From Eubacteriales bacterium (GTDB taxonomy: Bacteria; Bacillota; JASUSC01), in the NCBI GenBank assembly GCA_030446285.1, contig JASUSC010000005.1, positions 1 through 47,537 on the forward strand: a DNA stretch of 47,537 nt. Reading direction: 5' to 3'. Below, in pieces: positions 1 through 5,683 of this stretch; positions within the stretch are counted from its first letter, which is position 1, and each line of letters begins with the position of its first letter. The notes under the pieces are model-generated. The model worked only from the letters and a program-made list of their open reading frames with translations. It was not told where the DNA came from and ran no database searches. The position numbers and the translations under genes were made by a program.

Positions 1-253
1 CCGACTTGAGAGAGTTCACGAACTTCGACAACTGTACTTGGGGTTTGGAAGCAAAAAGGATATGAATGTGGTCCAGCTCGGTTTCTTGCTCAATTATTTG
101 CACCCCAAACTTTTCAGCGACACTAAGGTTTATTTCTTTCAGACGCGAAGAAATCTCAGGAGTCAGCACCTTTTTCCGGTGCTTCACACAGCAGACATAG
201 TGGAACCGAAGTGAATATACTGAATGGCAACCTTTATCCAATTGGTATCTCAT
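1..253 (-). mobile_element. tnpA: IS200/IS605-family transposase TnpA (Y1/HUH type), partial at window edge
   Basis: This coding frame is too broken by the window edge to be in the ORF track. Reading the minus strand from an ATG at 253 gives MRYQLDKGCHSVYSLRFHYV and continues open to base 1 for 84 codons. It has the start typical of REP/IS200 Y1 transposases (a basic FHYVCCVKHRKKVL stretch) and the metal-binding HUH motif as HIH at residues 62-64. The catalytic tyrosine would lie off the window. Such enzymes excise and insert single-stranded DNA using end hairpins. The gene starts only 87 bases beyond the panB stop, so the element sits directly downstream of the pantothenate operon. I am confident in the family; completeness cannot be judged. 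Confidence 0.85.
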
Positions 254-302
254 GCCTTCATTTTACCGGAAGAACTGAAGAAAAACAATACCGCCTTTCA
301 TT

Positions 303-320
303 CCCTCCCTTACGGGAGGG
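303..320. repeat. Perfect hairpin upstream of tnpA, possible IS200/IS605 left-end structure
   Basis: CCCTCCC and GGGAGGG form a perfect 7-bp inverted repeat around a TTAC loop, about 50 bases upstream of the tnpA start and 20 bases past the panB stop. IS200/IS605 transposases recognise subterminal hairpins at this kind of position, so a left-end role is likely. It could also act as a weak terminator for panB, but no T-run follows it on the minus strand. Confidence 0.5.
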
Positions 321-339
321 GACTTCCCGGCGGAAAAAG

Positions 340-1137
340 TTAAAAAGAATGCTCCGGTCCTGGAAAAATCCCTTCCCTGACCTCTTCTTTGAACCTGCGG
401 AGCGCATCCAGTACCAGCGGTCTCAGATCGGCATAGCGTTTGACAAAACGGGGAGTAAAGTCAGAAAAGAGTCCTAACAGGTCATAAGTGACCAGCACCT
501 GCCCATCGCAGCCGGCACCAGCACCGATGCCAATAACAGGAATGCTGACCGCCCGGGCAATTTCCGCTGCCACGGAGGCTGGAACACACTCCAGAACCAG
601 GGAAAAAGCTCCCGCTTCTTCAAGAAGCCGTGCGTCCTCCACTATTCGCCGGGCTGAATCTTCATCCCGTCCCTGCACGCGGTAGCCGCCGGTTACATGC
701 ACCGCTTGGGGCAGCAACCCCAGGTGTCCCATCACCGGAATCCCCGCAGCCACCAGGGCTTTCACCCGGTCTACTATCTCCCTTCCTCCCTCCAGTTTTA
801 CCGCATGAGCTCCGCCCTCCTTGAGCAGGCGTCCGGCGTTATAAAGACAGTCCTCAACACTCACCTGATAAGAGAGAAAAGGCATGTCCGCTACCACCAT
901 GGCCCGGCGCGCACCGCGGGCCACCGCCCGGCTATGGTGGATCATATCCTCCATGCTCACAGGAATGGTGGAGTCGTAACCCAGCACCACTTGGCCTAAG
1001 GAATCTCCCACCAACAACACGTCTATCCCGGCTTCATCCAGCAGCCGGGCCATGGAATAGTCGTAGGCAGTAAGAACGGTAATCTTTTCCCCTGCTTCCT
1101 TCATTTTTCTAAGCTGGACCGTGGTCACCCGGCTCAT
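340..1137 (-). CDS. panB: 3-methyl-2-oxobutanoate hydroxymethyltransferase
   Basis: PanB transfers a hydroxymethyl group from 5,10-methylene-THF to alpha-ketoisovalerate to give ketopantoate, the first committed step of pantothenate (CoA) synthesis. The 265-aa length is normal for the family. The TAYDYSMARLLDEAGID start, VGDSLG (metal-binding Asp45), VVADMPF (Asp84), KLEGG (Glu116) and LECVP segment fit the TIM-barrel enzyme. ATG is preceded by AAGGAGGGG. The start overlaps the upstream DUF2520 gene by 29 bases, so the two are co-transcribed from the promoter at 2256-2283. No panC or panD follows in the window; an IS200-type element lies immediately downstream instead. Confidence 0.97.
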   Translation of the reverse strand: MSRVTTVQLRKMKEAGEKITVLTAYDYSMARLLDEAGIDVLLVGDSLGQVVLGYDSTIPVSMEDMIHHSRAVARGARRAMVVADMPFLSYQVSVEDCLYNAGRLLKEGGAHAVKLEGGREIVDRVKALVAAGIPVMGHLGLLPQAVHVTGGYRVQGRDEDSARRIVEDARLLEEAGAFSLVLECVPASVAAEIARAVSIPVIGIGAGAGCDGQVLVTYDLLGLFSDFTPRFVKRYADLRPLVLDALRRFKEEVREGIFPGPEHSF

Positions 1138-2056
1138 TTTTCTCCCCTCCTTGGCCCTTTTCTCCCTCTAAAAGTTTTCTCATTTCGGTGTACTTATCTC
1201 CTTCTATTCTTCCTCCCCGTCGGGCCAACTCCAAAGCAGCCCGGGCCAAAGTGCGATAAAAACCGTCCCATCCTTCGGCTGCCAGTGCCTGCAGGTGTTT
1301 TGCCACCGTCCCCACATCTCCCCGCACCACCGGGCCGGTTAAAGCCTTCTCCGGACCCAGGCGGCGCAAATTTGACCACGTTCCCATAACCAGCGGTTCC
1401 ACCGCTTCCAGAGCCTGTTCCTGTGCCAAGCCCGCTTTCTCCATCAGCAGGAGACAATAATCCATCAGCACCACCAAATAGTTGGAAGCAACACAGGCGG
1501 CAGCGTGGTAAAAAACCCTTCCCCCCGCCGGCAGGGAAAAAACCCTCCCTCCCAGCAAGCGAGCTATTTGCTCTGCCCTCTCCCCGGCTTCGCCCGTCCC
1601 TTCCACCGCCATCCATGCTCCGGGAAGGACCTTCTCGCCTCCTTCCCCAGGCAAAGACTGGAGGGGGTGTAAGGCAGCCACCAACGCCCCCATCTCTTTG
1701 AGGGGCAATAGTTCCTCCAATCCGCGGGAACCGCTCATATGGAGAAAAAGTTTCCCCGCCAGGGACAAGGAATTACGGGCAAAAATTCCCGCCAGATATT
1801 CTGCTGTGGTAGCAATAAAATCATCGGGGACGGTAAGAAAGACTACGCTGGCACGACAACAGGCAGTAACCAAATTTTCTTCCGCAGGAACCCCGGCAAT
1901 AATTTCCCCGTCTTTTCCGGCCAAGGTCGCAGCCAGTTGCCTGGCAGAAAGGCCGTTCCGGCTGAAAAGGCCCACCGCCTGCCATCCTTTCTCCACCAAC
2001 AAGCGGGCCACCGCACTGCCAGCTCTGCCGGTGCCGATAATAACAAATGCCGCCAT
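1109..2056 (-). CDS. Rossmann-fold / DUF2520 dehydrogenase, candidate ketopantoate reductase
   Basis: The 315-aa protein opens with a dinucleotide-binding GTGRAGSAVA motif (residues 8-17). It continues as an NADP-type Rossmann domain with VVFLTVPDDFI and LHMSGSRGLEEL, then an all-helical C-terminal half (from about residue 165) typical of DUF2520 proteins. The fold is that of ketopantoate reductases and 6-phosphogluconate dehydrogenase-like enzymes. It is the first gene of a two-gene operon with panB, overlapping it by 29 bases, and no panE is seen. Reduction of ketopantoate to pantoate is therefore a reasonable guess, but it is inference from context. The start ATG follows AGGTGG with a rather long spacer of about 10 bases. 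Confidence 0.85.
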   Translation of the reverse strand: MAAFVIIGTGRAGSAVARLLVEKGWQAVGLFSRNGLSARQLAATLAGKDGEIIAGVPAEENLVTACCRASVVFLTVPDDFIATTAEYLAGIFARNSLSLAGKLFLHMSGSRGLEELLPLKEMGALVAALHPLQSLPGEGGEKVLPGAWMAVEGTGEAGERAEQIARLLGGRVFSLPAGGRVFYHAAACVASNYLVVLMDYCLLLMEKAGLAQEQALEAVEPLVMGTWSNLRRLGPEKALTGPVVRGDVGTVAKHLQALAAEGWDGFYRTLARAALELARRGGRIEGDKYTEMRKLLEGEKGQGGEKNEPGDHGPA

Positions 2057-2088
2057 GGTGTATCAACCACCTAACTGGCCAAAAATAC

Positions 2089-2261
2089 AAAAAACCCTTC
2101 CGGCCTAAGTCCGAAAGGGCGGTAAATATCTCCCTGCCTTCCGTCTCGGGCCTCGCGGCTCCAAGCGGTTTTCCTTTATTCTTGCTCGAGTAATAAAAAA
2201 CAGTTACCCTCATCCAGTGCAGTTCCCCAACGGGATACCGCCTGCTGACAGCATTATTCTA
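2089..2261 (-). ncRNA. Structured leader with attenuator terminator, unassigned riboswitch candidate
   Basis: Between a promoter at the folK stop and the DUF2520-panB operon lies a leader of about 170 nt. GGCGGTA near its 5' end (plus-strand 2236-2242) can pair with TACCGCC (2118-2124) to close a domain of about 125 nt. The 3' arm of that helix overlaps the first bases of a terminator stem (CCCTTTCGG/CCGGAAGGG, 2095-2119) followed by TTTTTTG. This mutually exclusive layout is that of a transcription-terminating riboswitch or attenuator. I compared it from memory with TPP, SAM, FMN, cobalamin, THF, T-box and guanidine consensus motifs and found no match. Confidence 0.6.
2095..2119 (-). terminator. 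Intrinsic terminator/attenuator ahead of the DUF2520-panB operon
   Basis: On the minus strand CCCTTTCGG and CCGGAAGGG form a 9-bp stem with one G-T-type mismatch and a 7-nt loop, followed by TTTTTTG. It lies 39 bases upstream of the DUF2520 start codon, so it must be read through or prevented for panB expression. Confidence 0.8.
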
Positions 2262-2283
2262 CCATAAAAACGGAATTTTTCAA
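2256..2283 (-). promoter_or_regulatory. Sigma-A-type promoter for the DUF2520-panB operon
   Basis: TTGAAA (2278-2283) and TAGAAT (2256-2261) are separated by 16 bp, and the -10 box is preceded by TGG as in extended -10 promoters. The -35 box overlaps the folK stop codon, so the pan operon has its own promoter although it directly follows the folate operon. Confidence 0.6.
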
Positions 2284-2771
2284 ACTAAATATTCAGAAAT
2301 TCTATTTACTTTCTGATCGGCCACTGCCGGAAGAAAATCCCGCAAAAACCTGCCGTCAGGCATGGTGAGATCGTCATCCAGATCCAGCAGAGGTACGAGC
2401 ACAAAAGCCCGTTGCAGTAGATAAGGATGGGGGATCTGGAGATCGGGCGCATCTACCACTTCGTGCCCGTAGAGAAGAATATCCAGATCTACTGTCCGCG
2501 GCCCCCATTTCTCTTTTCTCACTCGTCCCAGTTTGTTCTCAATTTCCTGAAGGAAGGATAAAAGTTCCCGGGGCGAATATGCGGTTTCCACCTGTATCAC
2601 CGTGTTGAGGAAAGGCTCCTGCTCTTTAAGCCCCCAGGGTTCCGTTTCGTAGAGGGGGGCAATAGCGGTTATCTGCAAATCAGGGAGCTCCCGCAGCATG
2701 TTTACCGCCGCCTGTAAATTGGCCCGGCGATTGCCCATGTTCGACCCCAGCCCGATGTAAACCGTAACCAT
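2280..2771 (-). CDS. folK: 2-amino-4-hydroxy-6-hydroxymethyldihydropteridine diphosphokinase
   Basis: HPPK transfers pyrophosphate from ATP to 6-hydroxymethyl-7,8-dihydropterin, supplying the substrate for FolP. The 163-aa length is normal. Family marks are YIGLGSNMGNR at the start, LYETEPWG, the substrate loop FLNTVIQVET and the signature GPRTVDLDILLYG, whose Asp residues bind magnesium, then IPHPYLLQRAFVLVPL. The start ATG has GGAGG 8 bases upstream. It is the last gene of the HD-folP-folB-folK operon, 14 bases after folB. Confidence 0.97.
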   Translation of the reverse strand: MVTVYIGLGSNMGNRRANLQAAVNMLRELPDLQITAIAPLYETEPWGLKEQEPFLNTVIQVETAYSPRELLSFLQEIENKLGRVRKEKWGPRTVDLDILLYGHEVVDAPDLQIPHPYLLQRAFVLVPLLDLDDDLTMPDGRFLRDFLPAVADQKVNRISEYLV

Positions 2772-2785
2772 CTTCGATTCCTCCG

Positions 2786-3166
2786 CTAATCGTCATACTC
2801 TAGAGAACGGCTGCGGGTAATCTCCACTCCCATATAGTCGAAGATGCCGTTCACCGGCGCCCCAGGCTTCATTATCCGCAGTTTCACCGTGTCCACCGGG
2901 AAAACCTCCAGGAGGTCAGAGGCTATACTCTCTGCTAGAGCCTCAAGAAGGCGAAAAGGAGGACCTTCCATCCTCGCCCGGATTACCTCGTACACCTTGG
3001 CATAATCCACCGTGGTGTGCAGCTCGTCGGCTATGCCCGGTACCTGCAAAGAGACATACAGCTCCACATCAACAACAAAGCACTGTCCTAACTTGCGCTC
3101 CTCGGGAAGAACGCCGTGATGGCCGTAAAATTTCATCCCGGCCAGAATAATTTTGTCCGTCGCCAT
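2786..3166 (-). CDS. folB: Dihydroneopterin aldolase
   Basis: FolB cleaves 7,8-dihydroneopterin to 6-hydroxymethyldihydropterin and glycolaldehyde. The protein starts MATDKIILAGMKFYGHHGVLPEER, with the family's FYGxHGVxxEE motif, and ends with the conserved KPGAPV segment. The ORF track start (3208) lies inside folP. The ATG at 3166 has GAGGAGGAG immediately upstream at good spacing and gives the normal length of 126 aa, so I use it. It begins one base after the folP stop, which implies translational coupling. Confidence 0.96.
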   Translation of the reverse strand: MATDKIILAGMKFYGHHGVLPEERKLGQCFVVDVELYVSLQVPGIADELHTTVDYAKVYEVIRARMEGPPFRLLEALAESIASDLLEVFPVDTVKLRIMKPGAPVNGIFDYMGVEITRSRSLEYDD

Positions 3167-3167
3167 A

Positions 3168-4370
3168 TTACTCCTCCTCGTCCTGGCGGCGGTAACGAAC
3201 AATAGCATCGCTCATCCGTGCCACCCGCACCATTTCTTTGACATCGTGTACCCGCACGATGTCCACCCCGCTGGCAATCCCCAAAGCCACTGTCGCTGCC
3301 GTCCCTTCCATCCGCTCGTCTACGGGCAAATCCAGCGTTTTGCCAATAACAGATTTGCGGGAAGTGCCGAGGAGAATGGGCTGTCCCAGGGTCTTTAGCT
3401 CTTTTAGAGATTTTAATACTTCCAGGTTCTGCTCATAGGTCTTGCCAAGACCTATCCCCGGGTCAACGATAATTTTCTCCCGGCTAATCCCGGCCTCCAC
3501 CCCGATGCGGATGCTCTCGGCCAGAAAAGCGAGGATTTCCTCCATCAGGTTGCGGTAATTGGTATCATGGCGATTGTGCATCAACACCACCGGCACTCCG
3601 TACTTCGCACAAACTGCAGCCATTTCCGGATCCGCTCTGAAACTCCACTGGTCATTGATGATATGGGCTCCCTCTTCCAGAGCCAGCCGGGCGGTAGAAG
3701 CTTTATAGGTATCTACCGAAATAGGCACCTTAAGTTCCCGTACCAGCCGTCGCAGGACGGGTAGAAGCCTTGCCTGTTCCTCTTCCGCCGGTACCGGAGT
3801 GTGACCTGGCCGCGTGGACTCAGCCCCCACATCGATTATATCTGCCCCTTCTTCCACCATGCGGTGAGCGTGTTCCACCGCCCGTCCCGGGTCGAAAAAT
3901 TTGCCCCCGTCCGAAAAAGAGTCGGGAGTAACGTTCAATATCCCCATCACCAAGGTCCGTTGGCCAATGGGGAGCCGGTAACCGCGGCAATCCAGGATAT
4001 ACGAGGGCCTTTTCTCCATGTTGTTCAAAACTCTTTGTAACTCCTCTGCCAAGGCTGGAAGACCAAAAGCCTGCATCTTCAGTTTACTGATCAGTCGGCG
4101 GTACTGTTCCAAAGTACCCATGAGGAGGACATCGCTTTCATCCACAGAAAAATTGGCTGCCCCGCGGACAATTGCACATTCTCCACCCTTGGAAAGCATC
4201 TCCTGCTTGATGAGGTTGGCAGCCACCGTGCGCACTTTTTCAATTTTTATCACCCGGAAGACGGCTTTGGGGGCCATAATCCTTATTCCCGGCTCGTCCG
4301 CCCCCACCCGCCGAATTTCCCGCCGGGCGTCTTCCAGATCCTCAATTTCTACCACGCGAAAATTGGCCAT
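3168..4370 (-). CDS. folP: Dihydropteroate synthase with long N-terminal extension
   Basis: FolP condenses hydroxymethyldihydropterin pyrophosphate with p-aminobenzoate. The catalytic TIM barrel starts near residue 140. It shows MGILNVTPDSFSDGG (142-156), VGAESTRPG, SVDTYKASTARLALEEGAHIIND, the DPGIGLGKT loop and GTSRKS near the C-terminus. The 400-aa protein carries about 125 residues ahead of the barrel that the usual 260-290-aa enzyme lacks. This extension includes FRVIKIEKVRTVAANLIKQEM and ILDCRGYRLPIGQRT; its function is unknown to me. The ATG at 4370 has GAGGAGG eight bases upstream. It lies 22 bases after the HD gene. Confidence 0.96.
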   Translation of the reverse strand: MANFRVVEIEDLEDARREIRRVGADEPGIRIMAPKAVFRVIKIEKVRTVAANLIKQEMLSKGGECAIVRGAANFSVDESDVLLMGTLEQYRRLISKLKMQAFGLPALAEELQRVLNNMEKRPSYILDCRGYRLPIGQRTLVMGILNVTPDSFSDGGKFFDPGRAVEHAHRMVEEGADIIDVGAESTRPGHTPVPAEEEQARLLPVLRRLVRELKVPISVDTYKASTARLALEEGAHIINDQWSFRADPEMAAVCAKYGVPVVLMHNRHDTNYRNLMEEILAFLAESIRIGVEAGISREKIIVDPGIGLGKTYEQNLEVLKSLKELKTLGQPILLGTSRKSVIGKTLDLPVDERMEGTAATVALGIASGVDIVRVHDVKEMVRVARMSDAIVRYRRQDEEE

Positions 4371-4392
4371 CGTCCTTTCCTCCTCGGAAATA

Positions 4393-4917
4393 TTAGTAAA
4401 TCAGCAAACGCCTACTTGTTTCCATATCGCCGTACTTGTAGCACTCGGCATTGGCCGGACACTGCCGGCAGGCCCGGGAGAGATTGTCAGCCCGGAACAA
4501 TTTTTCCCCTAACACGGTAACACCCGCATCAATACCCCGGTGCTGGCGAATAGCCTGGGTGACAATCCGGATTTCCTGCGAGCTGAAACCATACTTGGCC
4601 ATCAACTCCGCCGCTATCTCCGCTCCGGCTTCGGAATGGTCCACTCCTTCCTCGTATTCTTTCCAGCGGGCAATGTCATGAAGCATTCCCGCCGTGTAAA
4701 TAAGCTCTTTTGCCTGTTGCAAATCCCTGAGCCCATTTTCAGCTATAAAATTTCTAATATCCCCTGACTCCAGCATGAGAATGTAGGTTATGCGGGAAAC
4801 ATCCACCATGTGCTGAAAATCGTGGTGGCAAAATTTCCTGTTAACTTCCGCCCGGGCATTTTGGTAAAGGCACTGCTGGTACAAGCTGTCCTCGAGGATT
4901 TTTTCCAGTCTGTCCAT
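4393..4917 (-). CDS. HD-domain phosphohydrolase with C-terminal cysteine cluster, in the folate operon
   Basis: The protein has an HD metal-binding arrangement: CHHDFQHMVDV near residue 29, AGMLHDIARW near 75, DHSEAGA and IRQHRG. It ends with a CRQCPANAEC cluster that could bind a metal or Fe-S. It is the first gene of the operon with folP, folB and folK. Bacterial folate synthesis needs a phosphatase step on dihydroneopterin triphosphate that is often unassigned, and archaeal MptB, which hydrolyses a pterin cyclic phosphate, is an HD protein. A pterin-phosphate hydrolase role is thus plausible but is inference. I use the ATG at 4917 (MDRLEKIL), which has GGAGGG at good spacing, rather than 4941. 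Confidence 0.85.
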   Translation of the reverse strand: MDRLEKILEDSLYQQCLYQNARAEVNRKFCHHDFQHMVDVSRITYILMLESGDIRNFIAENGLRDLQQAKELIYTAGMLHDIARWKEYEEGVDHSEAGAEIAAELMAKYGFSSQEIRIVTQAIRQHRGIDAGVTVLGEKLFRADNLSRACRQCPANAECYKYGDMETSRRLLIY

Positions 4918-5065
4918 TTTTCCCTCCAACTTTTCTGCCATCCACCGGCAATAATCCTTCTTAAGAGAGATACTTAATTTTTTAATACCTTATTACTTAG
5001 ACACAAAAGGGAAAATTCCTCTTTACCCCCCAAAAAAAACCGCTCTTCCGCCTAAAAACCAAGAA

Positions 5066-5084
5066 GCCGGGCTTTTTGCCCGGC
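5066..5084 (-). terminator. Terminator after the TetR gene
   Basis: GCCGGGC and GCCCGGC form a perfect 7-bp stem around a 5-base loop, followed on the minus strand by TTCTTGGTTTTT. It lies about 20 bases downstream of the TetR stop and ends the ABC/YhgE/TetR transcript. Confidence 0.7.
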
Positions 5085-5104
5085 GCAGTAGACCGCAGCC
5101 CATG

Positions 5105-5671
5105 TTACCTTGCCAGACTGTGAAGAGCCAGGTTAACCAGCTCCTCTGCCAACTTCTTCCTATCCATTCCCGGCGAATTGAGCAACCAGTGGAAAGTAGC
5201 AACACTAACCATGCCAAAAAGAGCAGTGGCCGCCGTCCAGGAATCCACCTCTCTGAACTCACCGGCAGCAATCCCCTCTTCAATTAACCTGCCGATGAGG
5301 GAATAATAATCCTGCAGCCGGGAACGGAAACTTTCCCGCGGCAGAGTACTGCCAACAAAATCCCCCAGGATTAGACTTACCTCTTCCCTGTACTCGCTGA
5401 AAAAGTCCACCTGGTCGCGGATAAGCCGCGCCATCCTCTCCGCAGCAGTCCCCACCGCCGTTACTATCTCCTGTGTCCTTCGTTCCAGTTCGTCAAAAAT
5501 CGAAAGGGTAAGCTGGAGAAACAGGTTTTCTTTGTTCTGGAAATAGTAGTAAAGAGTCCCCTTGGCCACTTTGCTCATGCGGGCAATTTCGTCCATCGTG
5601 GCCTTCTCAAAACCCTTTTGTGACATGACAGTCGCTGCTGCTTTGAGGATAGCTTTAATTTTGTGATTCAT
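5105..5671 (-). CDS. TetR/AcrR-family transcriptional repressor
   Basis: The 188-aa protein has a TetR N-terminal DNA-binding domain: ILKAAATVMSQKGFEKATMDEIARMSKVAKGTLYYYFQNKENLF, residues 8-51. A ligand-binding helical C-terminal half follows, with YREEVSLILGDFVG near residue 115. It is the last gene of the operon that encodes the ABC ATPase and YhgE permease, 12 bases after the permease stop. A palindrome of TetR-operator type lies at the operon promoter (8877-8890). Autorepression of the operon, relieved by an exported compound, is the likely scheme. The ligand is unknown. Confidence 0.93.
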   Translation of the reverse strand: MNHKIKAILKAAATVMSQKGFEKATMDEIARMSKVAKGTLYYYFQNKENLFLQLTLSIFDELERRTQEIVTAVGTAAERMARLIRDQVDFFSEYREEVSLILGDFVGSTLPRESFRSRLQDYYSLIGRLIEEGIAAGEFREVDSWTAATALFGMVSVATFHWLLNSPGMDRKKLAEELVNLALHSLAR

Positions 5672-5683
5672 CTTCTTCCCCCG

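Noticed and set aside
1194-1616. Minus-strand Gly/Arg-rich ORF of 140 aa
   Set aside because: Out-of-frame reading of the DUF2520 gene.
2118-2242. T-box or known riboswitch in the pan leader
   Set aside because: No AGGGTGGNACCGCG-type T-box sequence and no match to the class motifs I can recall, so it was left as unassigned.
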